Shown piece by piece: positions 22,411-33,530 of a DNA stretch of 64,000 bases. Within the stretch, counting starts at the first letter, position 1. Each line of letters begins with the position of its first letter. This DNA is from Ceraceosorus guamensis (lineage: Eukaryota; Basidiomycota; Exobasidiomycetes; Ceraceosorales; Ceraceosoraceae): positions 565,544 through 629,543 of the forward strand of contig NW_020289999.1 of assembly GCF_003144195.1 (NCBI RefSeq), written 5' to 3'. The translations under genes and the position numbers were made by a program. The notes under the pieces were generated by a model that worked only from the letters and a program-made list of their open reading frames with translations, was not told the origin of the DNA and searched no databases.

Positions 22411-25400
22411 ATGTCGTTCAAAAAGGACGAAGAGGGAGGCACCTCCTTCTATCAGGATAAGGTGAGATCACATCGATGCTCTCTGGGACGGCCAGGCGTT
22501 GCGTGTACAGCTCAGACCGCTTCACGCTTTTCCCTCCTCGCCATCGTAGACATCGGTAATCCAAGAAGCCAGGGTGTTCAACGAGACGCCCATCTCTCCT
22601 CGGAAATGTCGCATCGTTCTCACAAAGATCGTGTATCTGCTATACACTGGAGAGACCTTCAGCAGGCAGGAAGCCACTACGTTGTTCTTTGGTGCCACAA
22701 AGCTCTTCCAACACAAGGATGTGAGTTCCTCACGGCCGCACGCACCGCACGCACCGTCTCCTGCTACGTTGCACCCATCTGACGATACCGCCTGCTTTCT
22801 CTCTCTCTCTCTCTCCACCCCAATCGCCGCACAGCCCGCTCTGAGGCAGATGGTGTATCTCGCGATCAAGGAGCTCTGTCCGCACGCAGATGATACCATC
22901 ATGGTCACGGCATCCATCATGAAGGACATGCAACCAAACGTAGAGGTCATCTACCGACCCAATGCCATTCGCGCACTCTCTAGGGTCGTAGACGTGAGTC
23001 GTAGCTCATCAGCCTACAGCATCCGCATGGTTTGTATCGACTATCATTGCTGATGTCTACCGGTCTGGTCGCATTTGACAGCCATCCATGGTGCAGGGCC
23101 TCGAGAGGTTCTTCAAGTCTGCCATCGTCGATCGCAACACCTCCATCGCATCTGCAGCTCTGGTCTCTGCCTACCAGCTGCACGTCGCAGCGCGCGAAGT
23201 GGTGCGCAGGTGGGGCAACGAAGCTCAAGATGCCATCACCATCAAGCCAGCAGCTGCAATCGGAGGCGGCGGCGGCGGTGGTGGTTTTGGCGGAGCTGGC
23301 AGCTACCTGGGCTGGGGTGCCTCTTCCCAACCCACTCCCGCTCAGAGCGCCTACCAGCCCATCCCCAGCAGCAGCAACATCACACAGTACCACGCCGTTG
23401 GTCTGCTCTACCTCATCCGTCAGGGCGACCGCATGGCGGTCACCAAGCTCATCCAGCAGCTTTCCGGTGCAAGCGGCGGTCGCGGAGGATCCGTCAGCCC
23501 TCTTAGAAGCCCCTTTGCCATCTGCATGCTTGTTCGATATGCAGCCAAGGTCGCGGAAGATGATCCCAACTTGCGCGCTCCAATGGTCGAGCTGCTCGAT
23601 GGCTGGCTGCGCCACAAGTCAGACATGGTCAACTACGAAGCAGCTCGCGCCATCTGCGAAATGCGTGGTCTGACCTCCGTCGAGCTCAGCCGATCCATCG
23701 CCGTCCTTCAACTCTTCTTGTCTAGCCCCAAGTCCACCCTGAAATTCGCCGCCATCAGGACTCTGGCCAAACTGGCTCAGACACAGCCAGCGGCTGTGCA
23801 GCAGTGCAATGTGGACATGGAGAATCTGATCACAGATTCCAACCGCAGCGTAGCTACCTACGCCATCACCACGCTACTCAAGACCGGCAACGAGGCCAGC
23901 GTGGACAGGCTCATGAAGCAGATCAGCAGCTTTATGGCCGAAATCACCGACGAATTCAAAGTGATCGTCGTCGACGCGATCCGCAGTCTGTGCTTGAAGT
24001 TCCCGGCCAAGCAGACGACGATGCTGGCATTCCTCTCTGGCGTGCTACGCGACGAAGGCGGGTACGAGTTCAAGAGAGCCGTGGTGGAGGCCATCTTTGA
24101 TATGATCCAGTTCATCGGAGACTGCAAAGAGTCCGCTTTGGCGCACCTCTGCGAATTCATCGAGGACTGCGAATTCACCAAGCTTTCGGTCAGGATCCTG
24201 CACTTGCTCGGCATTGAAGGTCCAAGGATGCCTCAACCACAAAGGTACATTCGCTACATTTACAATCGCGTCATCCTAGAAAACGCCATTGTCAGAGCTG
24301 CTGCTGTCAACGCTCTGGCCAAATTTGGACTCAAGGGAGCAGAGAAGGCTTTGGTTGACCGGATCACTGTGCTGCTCAAGCGCTGCTTGGACGACGTCGA
24401 TGACGAGGTGCGCGACCGCGCAGCCATGAATCTGCGCGTTCTGCGTCAGGAACACTTGGCCGAGAGATTGGTCAAGGACAATAGCATGTTCCGCCTGGAA
24501 GCGCTCGAAGAATCGCTCAGCAACTATGTCAGAGATCCATCTGCCTCCGGATCCAAGAGATTCGATGCTTCCAGCATTCCAAGAGTCACGAGGGAGGAGA
24601 CGAGACAAGAAGCGCTGCGAGCCAAGAACGAAGCTGCTAGCAAGGTCGCCATGGCTGCTGATGGTCCCAGCACGAGCAAAGCTGGCGCAGCGGCTGCAGC
24701 GCTCGCTGCTTCCACCGCAGCGTCCGGACCGGCAGCTGGTGCGACTGCTGCGGAAGCCACATCCATCTACGCTCGGGAGCTGGCCAACGTTGCCGAGTTC
24801 AAGTCGTACGGCAAGCTGCTCAAGTCTTCCGTCAAAGCTGTGGAGCTGACGGAACGAGAGACGGAGTACGTCGTCAATGCCGTCAAGCACGTGTTTGAAG
24901 ATCACATTGTGCTGCAATACAATGTGACGAACACGTTGCCAGACACACTGCTGGACAATGTTGCGGTGGTTGTGAATGGGAACAACGAGATTGGGCTGAA
25001 GGAGGACTTTATCTTGCCGGCTGCTCGTTTGGACGCTTCCAATCCGACTGGCCGGGTGTACGTCTCCTTTACACGACTCCCGTCTGAAGAAGCAGAGCAA
25101 GAAGGTGACAATTATGCACAGGGAACATTGTCGAACACGCTCAAGTTTCAATCTAGGGAAGTGGACCCCAGTACGGGAGAAGCGGAAGAGGAAGGCTACG
25201 ACGATGAGTACCAGACCGAGGATTTGGAGTTGGGAGTGGCGGATTACGTGTCGGAGAGGTACGCGGACTTTGCAAAGGAGTGGGAAGAGCTGGGAAAGAG
25301 TGGCACGAGCGCTACAGAGACTTTTGCCCTAACCGCGTTAGATGGGCTTCAAAGTGAGTCTGGAATGTGAGGCCTGCGCGCTCAGAGCGGCCCGACGCTG

Positions 25401-25695
25401 TCTGCGAATTCACTGACCTTGGGGGCTTGATGCTTTGCTTTGATCATGTCTAGATGCGTGCACGACGCTGATAGAGCTGTTGGGTATGCAACCACTGGGG
25501 GGAAGCGAGACGCCCACGTCGACCTCTGTGCACACGCTCAACCTGAGCGGATACGTCGTCAGCTCCAAGGGACCGCTCAATACGCTCGTGAGAGCGAGGA
25601 TGAGCTTCAAGAGTGGAGAAGGCGTCATTCTGGAATTGGCTATACGCGCTCAGGATCAGAGCGCCGTCAATTTGGTCCTGGGTGCTATTGCTTGA
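22411..25695 (+). CDS. SEC21: Coatomer subunit gamma (gamma-COP)
   Basis: Large subunit of the COPI coat, which drives retrograde Golgi-to-ER vesicle formation. The N-terminus MSFKKDEEGGTSFYQDK and the following VIQEARVFNETPISPRKCR are diagnostic. The adaptin-like HEAT solenoid fills about residues 20-540. An Ala-rich linker follows, then the appendage (VVNAVKHVFEDHIVLQYNVTNT and the platform ending in VNLVLGAIA). Exons: 22411-22461, 22550-22720, 22835-22993, 23082-25353, 25454-25695; 2895 nt, 964 aa, slightly longer than yeast Sec21 because of a Gly-rich insert near 23265-23340. The 51-nt first exon carries the start. The third intron contains a CT-dinucleotide run. Confidence 0.96.
22798..22815 (+). 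repeat. CT dinucleotide run
   Basis: About nine CT units just upstream of the acceptor of the 22721-22834 intron of SEC21. It probably serves as the polypyrimidine tract. Confidence 0.75.
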
Positions 25696-26690
25696 GTAGT
25701 AGTTCCAAGCCGCTGGATTTGACCTGCACTCGGACGGCAGCTGGTCGAAAATGGGCGCTACGCATCGGTGCAACCGTCGCTAGAACTCCCGACCGCGCGC
25801 GCCCGTTCACCTTGTCATGCGTGCCCCTTCGTTCCACCATTTACCTCCACCACGATCGATCCAATAAATTCCACGATCCCTTGCATTCCCCTTCTCGCTT
25901 GCTTGTCACTTTGTCTTGTCCATGCTTCGGCATGTCTGCGTGATGCAGTGTTCGCTGACGGCAGGCTGGAGAAGTGCGAGGCGCTACGAATCTTTGGCAA
26001 CGATTTGGCGGGGATGGCAAAGATGTGGTTGGGGAGGCCAAGGGGGAAAGGAAAACAAGAGCCCTGTGTTGGCGCGAAGGCTGAAGGATGCCAATTCATT
26101 GGCAAGTTCGAGTCGTACGACGCGCAAGGGGGGCACATCGCTAGGATGGACTCGCGGTCGCGGTCGCGCTCAAATTGGGGACTTTGAGCATGGGGGCGGC
26201 GGGATGGAGGGGCACATCGAGGGCCTAATCAGGAGTTCGAAAAATTTCTCCGCCATCCCTTTTTTGGCCCTGACAGAAGGTTTTCCGTTTTGTTGAGGCT
26301 TTGCGTGAGAAGTGGGGGGCGGGACCGCGGCTGCTCAAATTGCGCTCTACCTTGCAAAGCCTTGCATGCGAAGCGATGTCTCGGCAAGCGACGTCATCTT
26401 CGATGCTCAGAGCAAAAGTACCAATTGCAAAATTTTGCGCCAACAGGGACACACGCGCGCAGGACAAGACAAGCACGTGCGCTTCTCAAAGGCAGGTAGA
26501 GAAGGTGACTTGCGCTCGGCCATGGAACGCTTCACAATCGTGTCTAGTCAGGTTGGGCAGAGAAGTGTGATTCATTACGCATGCTCTCCAATCTCTTCGC
26601 TTGCCCCGATTTGATGGCAACTATTCGTCGAGATGTGGCAGAGCTGCTGAGCTGCCTCGAAAGCCAGACTTTGTGCGCTGACAACGCCGC
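25696..26690. other. Convergent intergenic region
   Basis: Nearly 1 kb between the 3' ends of SEC21 and mago nashi. Several open frames of about 70-140 codons overlap one another on both strands (for instance 25768-26187 plus and 25815-26138 minus) without homology I can recognise. None is called as a gene. Confidence 0.45.
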
Positions 26691-27748
26691 TCAGATTGGC
26701 TTGATCTTGAAGTGCAGGTTGATCAAGCTGAAGATGAGGCACTGCAGCGCGAGGGGCGAGAAGTCAATGGGAAGTGTCGAGACAGGTCAGATGTGACAGT
26801 CCGCTCGAGTCGAGCAGAGAGCCTCTTTGTAGAGCCTTGTGTGGAGGAGCAACACTCACCTTGAGATCTTGAACAAGGTAGTAGAATACCCTCAGACCTT
26901 CCGGATCCTCCGAGTCTTGCACATCCACCAACGAGCCAATCTTTGCAGTCTACGAATTTGGTTACCACAAGACAATGCCATCAGAGCAGTGCGATGTTCA
27001 TGGGATTAGCGACTTGCGAAAGCTTCAGGAATGCTCTTGACTCACTTCGAAAGAGATGTGCTCATTACCCAACCTGATTTCCAACTCTTGCCTGCCCAAC
27101 TGGTTCTTCCTGGGCCACTTCGCATCGTCTTCCCTAAAGTTGCAGAGGGGCACGCGGCAAGAGCGCACAGACGTGAGCGACGGACCATACGGGTGGCCTA
27201 TGCTATGCGGATACAGCTCTGTGGCCCTCACTTCATGATTTCGCTATCCTCTACCAGTCTCTTGAGCTCCGTGATGAGCAACGGTGAGACCCACACTGCG
27301 TCGGAAAAAGCGCGTGGAGAAATTGTTCAGCTTGACTTACCTCATAGCAGACGAGAGAGAGAGTCCAGTCATTGCTGCGACCACGTCCGCAATTCGCAGC
27401 GCGCTGTGTAGCTCGTGCATCGCCCCTCCGCCTCTCCGCGCCTCCTCCATCCTGCAAGATACCCCAAGGTGCATCCCTCTGGACGTGATGAAGGATCTGC
27501 TCTGCCTTTGCTATCGATCCCTGCCCCATCCTCGAGTCATGCTTGTGTTCCAACTCACTCTCTTTCCTCAATAAACTATCATTTCTGTAATTCGAGTTGT
27601 TGGCATATCTCAATCTTCCCCTGTTGTATTCGAACTCTAACCATTCGTGTCCATGCCTGCCTTGATGACCGATGTAGTACCGCACGTAGAAGTCGGCAGG
27701 AGCCAGCACTGATGTGGAGGAGCTGGAGGTACCGTTTTTTGCGGCCAT
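26691..27748 (-). CDS. MAGO: Mago nashi, exon junction complex core protein
   Basis: Forms the Mago-Y14 heterodimer of the exon junction complex in the nucleus and on spliced mRNA. The protein carries [88 protein letters not shown] and the C-terminus [13 protein letters not shown]. Exons, in coding order: 27559-27748, 27232-27295, 27046-27133, 26860-26949, 26691-26741; 483 nt, 160 aa. The N-terminal extension [14 protein letters not shown] is short and low complexity. Intron 1 (27296-27558, 263 nt) is far longer than the usual 70 nt here and is open in the exon 1 frame throughout. The join at KE-M-WVSP fits the family better than any internal exon I could find. Confidence 0.96.
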
Positions 27749-28237
27749 CTTTCAAAGTCAGGCAATGGGGATTGCGGGCTCGAAGAGATGGGGTTTCGGG
27801 TCAGCTAGTTGGGTGTGCACCCTCGCGCAACGCTTTGGATTGTCGAAGCTGTTCTGCTCAGCGTTGGTCCTTTTGATCCCGCACTCGCACTCGATGCGCG
27901 CTTCTCGGTCACTTCTTGATTTGCACCCCTTCGCTCAAGAGACGATGGTGATGGTTTTGCTTGCATTTGATTGAGATAGCAGTTGTTAGATCCAACATCC
28001 CAAACATGCGTCCATCCTGCTTGGCTGCTGCTCGCTGATGCTGCTGGGAAGCTTAAAGGGACGCATCGACGTGCATGATGGATAGAGGTGGACTTCTCTC
28101 GGCCGAGTGAAGGTAACGTTATCACGTGACCCATCTCAAACACTCAAGACTCCACACACAGCCCGCTGTCCACGTGGTGAGAAGCTGACGAGAACGCCCC
28201 GGAGGCTTCCGTGCGCTACCACTCGGCAATCTTCTTG

Positions 28238-28265
28238 GAGTCAAGAGTCAAGAGTCTTGAGTGGA
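28238..28265. repeat. Tandem heptamer GAGTCAA, four imperfect copies
   Basis: Two exact GAGTCAA units followed by GAGTCTT and GAGTGG. The 7-bp period and sequence relate it to the ACTCTTG/ACTCACG repeat at 62450 read on the other strand. Confidence 0.85.
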
Positions 28266-28472
28266 GCTGTGAGCCCTGCTGTACGCCTCGGACATGTCTG
28301 CTTTGGCCTCGCCTGGAGCGACGTAAGGACAGAGGACATGAACCAAACAAGATTCGAATAATCGTGAATGACCGACCGTCGTGTGCGTACGTACACCTGC
28401 GCAAAGCTCCCCACTCGCCTCTGTAATCTAGTCGAGTGGCACTCGCGACTCACTGGAACACGCGCGTATGCG

Positions 28473-28479
28473 TATATAG
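28473..28479 (+). promoter_or_regulatory. TATA-box candidate
   Basis: TATATAG in the spacer 436 bp before the aminotransferase start, on a GC-richer background. The distance is long for direct use by that gene unless the 5' leader is long. Confidence 0.3.
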
Positions 28480-28635
28480 AGGGGAGCGAAAAGATCCGAG
28501 ATCCGGCGTGAATGCGGCAGTGGGCTGGACGCTGCATGATGCTTTGCCACGCATTCGTGATTCGCGCTTGTGACTTTGTCTGATCTGAGCATCACCAGCC
28601 TTTGCGGCGGTGCGGTGCGATGCAGTGCTGACTCG

Positions 28636-28642
28636 TGACTCA
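28636..28642. promoter_or_regulatory. Gcn4/AP-1-like TGACTCA site
   Basis: A perfect TGACTCA lies 273 bp upstream of the aspartate aminotransferase start, with other TGACT words within 40 bp. Yeast Gcn4 and related bZIP factors bind this sequence in amino-acid biosynthesis promoters; use here is inferred. The site also fits the local heptamer repeats, so it may be part of those instead. Confidence 0.35.
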
Positions 28643-28914
28643 GACTACTCGTGACTTAGTTGTGACTGATGCGCGTGCAGGGCCTGGCTGCAAGGCGCGC
28701 GAAGGACACGGTGATTCAGTTCGGATTGGCGTCAGCGCGGGGGAATCTTGAATGGGATGATGGGATGGACTTGGCAGTCAAAAGTGTGTGACTCGCTCGG
28801 AGGAGTCATCATTCACTCGCACTTCACTCCGGATCCCCTTCCACTCGCACAACCTTCATCATCTTACACACTTACAACACCACCAACTGGATCGTTGCAT
28901 TCGTGATTGCCAAG

Positions 28915-31002
28915 ATGATGTCGATTGCACGCACCACCGCCATGCGCGGAGCAATCCGAAGCGTTTGCGCAACGCCTTCCGCCGCCCTGCCCCGCACGGC
29001 GGCCATCAGCATCAGCAGCAGCAGCCTGCCCACCGCTTCTCGCTTGTCCAGCACTTGGGCCAACGTCAAGGCTGGTCCACCTGACCCCATTCTAGGCGTG
29101 ACGGAAGCTTTCAAAGCTGACCAATCCTCCAAAAAGATCAATCTTGGTGTAGGCGCATACAGGGACGAGAATGGCAAACCTTACGTATTGCCTTCGGTTC
29201 GCAAAGCAGAAGAAAAAGTCTTGGCCTCTCTCAGCGACAAGGAATACCTACCCATCACGGGTTTGGCCACTTTCACCGCCAATGCTGCCAAGTTGGCGTA
29301 CGGAAAGGATAGCAAGCCGCTCAAGGAAGGCAGAATCGCCATTACGCAGAGCATCAGCGGCACTGGTGCTTTGAGAATCGGAGGAGAATTCTTGGCTAGA
29401 CATTATCCGCACTCTAAATCCATCTACTTGCCTACACCTAGTTGGGGAAATCACACTCCGATCTTCAAGGATTCGGGATTGGAAGTCAAGCAGTACAGGT
29501 ACTACGACAAGCAGACTGTGGGACTCGACCTAAAGGGTCTGCTCGAGGATATCAAGGTGAGCGCATGCTCTGTCTCTGGTCTGGTCGTGCTGTTGCTGCG
29601 CCTCACCAGACATTCATCTCCCTCACTTCCCTACCGCCTTGTTCCTTTTCGCAGGCCGCCCCAGCCAAATCCATCATTCTGCTGCACGCTTGTGCCCACA
29701 ACCCAACAGGCGTGGACCCAACGCAATCAGACTGGCAACAGATCTCCGACGTCATCAAGGAAAAGGAGCACTTTCCCTTCTTTGACATGGCTTACCAAGG
29801 CTTTGCAAGCGGCGACATCGATAGGGACGCCTTTGCTGTCCGGTACTTTGTGGAGCAGGGTCATCAGATCGCTCTTAGTCAGAGCTTTGCCAAGGTGAGT
29901 CTCATGGAGTTGGAGTGCAAACACGTGCACATCAGCCCTGGTACGATGTAGCTCAAGCTGTCGAATCGTTCAAAAAAACTTGGCTGATACTTGACCCTCT
30001 TCCCTTTCGTGTACGCAACCTTTGACGCGCAGAATATGGGTCTGTACGGAGAACGAGTGGGCGCTTTCTCCTTGGTCACTGCAGACGCAGACGAGAAGGC
30101 ACGAGTGGACAGCCAAATCAAGATCGTAGTCAGACCCCTCTACTCCAACCCACCTGTGCACGGTGCGCGAATTGCTGGCACGATTCTCGCGGACGATGGC
30201 CTTTACGGGGACTGGTAAGTCTGAGTACAGCCTGGAGCGGGAGCGCTTCCAATCGCTACAACTCCGCTGAGATCACAGCTGCTCTGCCCAACACTTCGCA
30301 GGCTCAAGGAGGTCAAGGGTATGGCTGATAGGATCAACGGTATGAGGTCCGAACTCAAGGGTCTGCTGGTCAATGAGCACGGATCCAAGAAGAATTGGGA
30401 CCACATCAGTGAGTGAATTCTTTCGCGTGTGCTCAGGCGTGACCACGAGTGTGGGATGAACAGCGCTGGCGACCAGGTCGAATGAGGCTCGTATTCACGG
30501 CACTCGTGACTCTGACATTCTCCCAAACCTGTATCAATCCCATTTGTGCCCCCCCGCCCCCTTTCAGCCAACCAAATCGGCATGTTTGCCTTCCTCGGCA
30601 GTGAGTAGATCGTCATGTCGAGGCGCTGGTGCTTTTGGCTCACAGAATCATCACGCCTCGCTTTCGCATTCTCGCTCTTTGCCTGTGTTTGCTTGACATT
30701 GCCTTTCCATTTGCAAACGACAGTCTCGCCTGAACAAGTCGCAAAGCTCATCAGCGAGCATCACGTCTACCTGACCAAGGATGGGCGTATCAGCGTTGCA
30801 GGCATCACTCCCGTGAGTCCCGGTCTTGCATCTTTTTGCGCGCGCACAAGCTTCTGGTTCAATCGCGCCGCCTTGTTGGCTTGCGCGGCGGCTGTGTACG
30901 TGAAGGAGCTGACCCCTGCTTCCTCAAATACCCCTTTGCTCGTCTCTTGTACAGCACAATGTTGGTCACCTTGCGGCTTCTTTGCACGCCGTCACTGCCT
31001 AG
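28915..31002 (+). CDS. AAT1: Aspartate aminotransferase, mitochondrial
   Basis: PLP enzyme interconverting aspartate + 2-oxoglutarate and oxaloacetate + glutamate; part of the malate-aspartate shuttle. The N-terminus [17 protein letters not shown] is Arg/Ser-rich without acids, a mitochondrial presequence. Mature sequence starts near [19 protein letters not shown] and carries [31 protein letters not shown] and the PLP lysine in [16 protein letters not shown]. That lysine (residue 294) is the last codon of exon 2. Exons: 28915-29556, 29655-29894, 30033-30214, 30302-30408, 30568-30600, 30724-30812, 30955-31002; 1341 nt, 446 aa, the family length. The 33-nt fifth exon encodes [10 protein letters not shown]. 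Two adjacent ATGs open the frame; the first is used here. Confidence 0.96.
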
Positions 31003-31576
31003 AACACTGCTCGGTTCACCGTCTTCTACCCAGCCATCATTTTTCAAAAAGAAGACGTGTCGCTCACGTAGATCAATCAAACTCTTTTTCCCTCCACAAG
31101 CTTGTTGTCCTACTCACGAAGGCGGAAACTCGCCAGTGTACTTGCGCGTATTTCGAGTGAAGAGGACCCTGCTAGATTGACAGTAAAGCGTCCTTTGAAG
31201 GATCAGCATCGTCTTGAGTGTCTCGTGAAAAGCGCCTCGCTGAGAGGGCGGCCAGGTTCACAGTGATGTTTGACCCGCGGCTGGCTTCCTTGCTTGCCGC
31301 GCTGATTGACGAGCGGACACGCTTGTCGACCTTCTCTGCGCGATCATGCCTTTACGGTGTCGTGAACAAACATCAATGCGACAATTCTGCCCTTGCCCCT
31401 CCGTACATGGTGGGGCGAGGGGGAAGAGGCCCTATTGCTGCGCATACGTCACATGAATGCGCGGCTTGCTCGACGAAAAGCTGTCAGAGCGATACCCGCG
31501 CATGCAGGGTGTCAGCATCTCAAAAAGTCTCGAGCATCGCGCTTAAAAGAACGAGAAGCACATGCTCCCCGGGGAA

Positions 31577-31614
<38 letters not shown>

Positions 31615-31700
31615 GAGGTGGGGGCAGCAAAGAAAATTCAAGAGCGAGATGATGCGACGATCTGCTGAATTGGATTGAATTGCACATTGCGGAACGAAGC
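31003..31700. other. Convergent intergenic region with poly-G run
   Basis: About 0.7 kb between the 3' ends of the aminotransferase and alpha-galactosidase genes. It holds the 37-nt G run and no convincing gene. Open frames crossing the G run translate it as poly-Gly or poly-Pro and are discounted. Confidence 0.6.
31577..31613 (+). repeat. Poly-G homopolymer, 37 nt
   Basis: Uninterrupted G run preceded by CCCCGGGGAA and followed by AGAGGTG. Such a run can form G-quadruplex structures and is prone to slippage, so its printed length may be an assembly estimate. Confidence 0.9.
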
Positions 31701-33530
31701 TCAGGCTTGTATGACACCGACCCTATCGATGTCCGGGCCAAAGCTGGAAGGGTTGGATAGTGTCAGGGTATTGCCGTTGCCCTGCTTGAAACCTTTTAAT
31801 TCCACTCTGAAATTCTTGGCCACATCAGCGCTCCAATCGTATCCGCTGATGGGCAGAATCGACGTTTTGTGCCGCTGCACCATTGACGGAGATGGATAAG
31901 CTCCTAGCATTTTGACCTTGACCTGCCAAATAACCGATGTCGGCATTGATGTAGTCGAAAAGGAGCGTAGACGTGGTGCTCTTTGCTACGACGTTCTTGA
32001 AAGTCACTGCGCCTCCATTACCTACGTTGCCTACCTTTGTACCTCCAGAGCAGCCGGAGCAAGAAGCCGAGCTTGCGCCGCCGCTCAACGAGGCAGATTC
32101 AGCTTCGCTCCAGATCACCTCAACGTTGGGTGTGGCGATGCGCTGAATGTTGCTCAGTCGAAGAGGCGCAGATCCTCGAGCACCCAAACTACCGACCGAG
32201 TACACCCCCATCGCGCCCGTCTTCTTTTGACCGGTCCACAAATTTTCGATGGTGGCGCTTCGAATACCGAGTGACTTGGCCAAGTCGATGCTCAGATCGT
32301 TTCTGGCTTGATTGCGCAAGTTGAGAAGCAGCACCGCTTCGTCTCCATTCTGCAGCGGACCTCTGAACAGGTCGCGATCGCCAGTCCATCGCTGTACGAG
32401 CTTGACGGGCTTTGCTAGAGCATCTTGATTGATGGCGATCAGCGCTTTGTTCTGCAGAATGCGCAGAGAAGCATCAGGCATGCTAGCGACGTTGCTGCCG
32501 ATCATCAATGCAGACTTTGCCATTGCCCAGTAAGCGAAGTGAGAAGCTTGCTCATCAATCGTGAGTTCCTTTGCGCCCACTTCCAACATATCAGCATCGG
32601 CAAAGTGACCCTTGCCCGTGATGCCAGAATTGGCAATGTGGATGGACTGATTGATGATTCGAGTCACTGCGGCCCAGTCTTTGTTGATGTCGTCCGACAG
32701 GCGGAAAGAGGTGGAGACGGGATCGGTCCATTGAGATGGACCTTGCAAGTTTCCCGAAGAAGAGCGGAACGGTGTTCCCCATTGACACACTAGCATTCGA
32801 TAGATCTTGTTGGATTGCAGTGCGTTCCACATGGTTCGGTACCGATCGACGAAGTCGCTGCGGGGATCCTTGGGTGCATTGTTGGAAGGGTCGGGAGAGT
32901 CGGGATAGCAGTAGTCGTCTAGATCGTCGGTAACAGATGGTGTCAGGTAAGCGAACAAGGTGGTGGATATGAGCAGGCTCTGAAGAGGCTTGCCTGACTC
33001 ACATTTGACATACTCGACATTCCAGTCAGCGAATTGCTTGGCGTCTGCGGCTTCATGGCCATAACTTCCCAGACGCTTGCTAGGTACAATGGTATCACAG
33101 GACCTCACTCCCGCATCAGAGTACATGGAGAATGTGAAGCCGTTCTGACGAGCTTTGTCAGAGATGGGACGGATGCCTTGCGGAAAGTTCTGCTGGTCGT
33201 AATCGATGGCGCCAAAGGAATTGATGGAGCCCCGCGTGCCGTTGAGGGATTGCCAGCCGCAGTCGATTTGGAAGAATTTGTAGCCAGCATCGCGAAAGCC
33301 TCGTGAGACGAGCGCATCGATGGTTTCGGACATGTGGGCACCCGTTGGCGAGCAGAGGACGTCATTGTAGGAGCTTTGAGGGCTAGCAGTGGTCAGCGAT
33401 AGCCACTGTCGCACTGCACTGTTGCGACTCACTTGTATCCCATGACTGGAGTGTCGATGCCCATGCCAGATTGCGAAAGTGCGCGCATGGCCAGCGGCAC
33501 GAGGGAGGATATCTGTGAGAGAGAAGGCAT
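31701..33530 (-). CDS. Alpha-galactosidase, GH27, with apparent 3' frameshift
   Basis: Glycoside hydrolase releasing terminal alpha-1,6-galactose, for example from galactomannan or raffinose sugars. The GH27 hallmarks are present: DTPVMGYNSYND, FFQIDCGWQ, YVKYDYCYPDSPDPS (nucleophile Asp 158) and GHFADADMLEVG. A C-terminal module with Gly/Cys-rich linker and carbohydrate-binding-like strands follows. Exons, in coding order: 33433-33530, 33003-33373, then from 32918. The main frame stops at 31825 (520 aa). From about 31862 to 31701, however, the +1-shifted frame encodes PISGYDWSADVAKNFRV and on to VGVIQA, which is the expected end of the module. So one frameshift lies near 31857-31863, either a real mutation or a sequencing error. 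The N-terminus from 33530 shows only a weak hydrophobic stretch and no firm signal peptide; an upstream exon is possible. Confidence 0.88.

Larger units (their letters stand above)
27749..28914. promoter_or_regulatory. Divergent promoter region, MAGO / aspartate aminotransferase
   Basis: A 1.17-kb spacer between divergent starts. It contains a four-unit GAGTCAA-type heptamer repeat (28238-28265), a TATATAG box (28473-28479), a perfect TGACTCA site (28636-28642) within a run of ACTCGTG-like words, and an ATTCGTGATTCG element (28553-28564). No gene is evident. Confidence 0.6.

Noticed and set aside
27359-27460. Extra MAGO exon reading [15 protein letters not shown]
   Set aside because: It has acceptor and donor sites, but the phases do not fit exon 1, and the direct join gives the conserved Mago sequence.
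30813-30954. tRNA-like GGTTCAATC B-box in the last aminotransferase intron
   Set aside because: No matching A-box or cloverleaf arms can be drawn around it.
31393-31741. Frames giving poly-Gly or poly-Pro proteins
   Set aside because: They are translations of the 37-nt G run and not credible genes.
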